A DNA stretch of 49,211 nucleotides. Origin: Verrucomicrobiota bacterium (lineage in GTDB: Bacteria > Verrucomicrobiota > Verrucomicrobiia > Verrucomicrobiales > DEV007). Location of the stretch: NCBI GenBank assembly GCA_018970725.1, contig JAGWVU010000037.1, positions 1 through 49,211 on the forward strand, read 5' to 3'. The notes beneath the pieces were generated by a model. That model did not search any database and was not told the origin of the DNA. It saw only the letters and a list, made by a program, of their open reading frames with translations. Both the position numbers and the translations under genes were made by a program. This document shows, in pieces, positions 48,689 to 49,211 of this stretch. Every line of letters starts with the position of its first letter. The first letter of the stretch is position 1.

Positions 48689-49211
48689 CTACACCAAGAG
48701 GCGCCCATTCGTCAGGGCTTGAAACCGGACTCGTTCCGAGGGAAGCTCAATGGCGAGATTCGCTCTGGCTTCGCGCGCGGTCGCCTCAAGTTTCGGACCG
48801 CGGGCGCGACCACTTTCCCCGAGCACCCACGTAAGGAAACAACCGATTAAGGGAGATTGCCGGGCGCCAAAGGCCCGTCGAAGAAGGTTCTCGACCTTGT
48901 CAAGCGCATAGGCATCGCTCACCTGCGGATGACGTCCCCGCAGTAGACAAAGCGCGAAAAAGGTGCCGATGTATGGCAATTCATCGTGCACCCCACACTG
49001 TTTAAAGAACTTAAGTGCCGCATTCCAGTCTTTTTGACAGGCGGCGAGGAGGGCAAAATTCGCCGCGAGAATTCTGCTGGCGCTTCGCTGGGCGAACGGC
49101 AGATCGGCATAGCCACGGTATCTTTCGATCCACCCATGACCCATGAGATCCGCTTCCTGCAGATGCTGAAACTGGGGAAACACCCTGATGGTTGCCTGCT
49201 TGAAAAAGGCC
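48689..49211 (-). CDS. Helical protein of unknown function, 5' end beyond the window
   Basis: The minus-strand frame ending at 48689 stays open to the right edge, so the start is probably outside and at least 173 residues are seen. A GTG at 49183 is the nearest internal start, but the in-frame sequence before it (FFKQATIRVFPQFQ) reads as protein. The visible part is alpha-helical: SASRILAANFALLAACQKDW, AALKFFKQCGVHDELPYIG, ALDKVENLLRRAFGARQSPL and REARANLAIELPSERVRF, compatible with TPR/SEL1-like helix pairs but without a clear repeat. No family recognised. It precedes the membrane protein gene by 38 bp on the same strand. Confidence 0.6.
   Translation of the reverse strand, partial: AFFKQATIRVFPQFQHLQEADLMGHGWIERYRGYADLPFAQRSASRILAANFALLAACQKDWNAALKFFKQCGVHDELPYIGTFFALCLLRGRHPQVSDAYALDKVENLLRRAFGARQSPLIGCFLTWVLGESGRARGPKLEATAREARANLAIELPSERVRFQALTNGRLLV

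Noticed and set aside
1-49211. tRNA, rRNA, insertion sequences, phage genes, attachment sites
   Set aside because: No transposase, integrase or terminal inverted repeats are visible and no cloverleaf or rRNA stretch was noticed in the short intergenic spaces.

Overview
The window (about 49.2 kb, GC-rich, long spurious antisense frames, few clear Shine-Dalgarno sequences) looks like a chromosomal segment of a Verrucomicrobiota or other PVC-group bacterium. The pointers are two clusters of planctomycete/verrucomicrobial surface proteins (DUF1501 with DUF1549/DUF1553; DUF1552 with a DUF1587/1592/1588-type cytochrome protein), an ECF sigma factor that reads like the Rhodopirellula/Verrucomicrobium type, several PQQ-like beta-propeller proteins and many signal-peptide proteins of unknown function. 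I see no rRNA, tRNA, insertion sequence, phage gene or CRISPR array. Both ends cut a gene.

Layout: 1-4.9 kb holds a truncated secreted protein and a tight three-gene operon (adenylate-forming LuxE/PaaK-like ligase, aldehyde dehydrogenase, iron alcohol dehydrogenase) that could reduce a carboxylic acid to an alcohol. 5-9 kb holds two secreted PQQ-like propellers. 9.1-13.1 kb holds a TIM-barrel epimerase-like protein, purD and a cysJ-like flavoprotein. 13.2-14.8 kb is a free-standing rpoA-rplQ unit with a terminator, opposite a histone-H1-like coiled-coil/winged-helix protein. 15.7-21.5 kb holds envelope genes: an ABCG-type transporter, a small membrane protein, a large secreted repeat protein and an AsmA-like protein. 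22-26.9 kb holds rppH coupled to a SulP anion transporter, a YfgM-like protein, cysteine synthase and pterin-carbinolamine dehydratase. 26.9-31.2 kb is a stress/energy group: hsp20, a triple-domain universal stress protein and phosphoenolpyruvate synthase.

31.4-34.7 kb is the DUF1501/DUF1549-DUF1553 pair. The most striking gene lies at 34799-37294: an 831-residue membrane protein that joins a type I periplasmic-binding-protein domain to a complete pentameric ligand-gated ion channel (beta-sandwich ligand-binding domain with a Pro-loop, then four transmembrane helices with an ELIC-like M2). It converges on an ATP-grasp ligase gene followed upstream by an EamA transporter, a DUF1624 acyltransferase-like protein, a small membrane protein and an SGNH hydrolase. 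42-47.5 kb is a regulated operon: ECF sigma factor, membrane anti-sigma-like protein with an extracytoplasmic jelly-roll-like domain, the large cytochrome-type protein and the DUF1552 protein. The right end has two genes of unknown function.

All functional calls come from reading translated motifs by eye; no database search was run.
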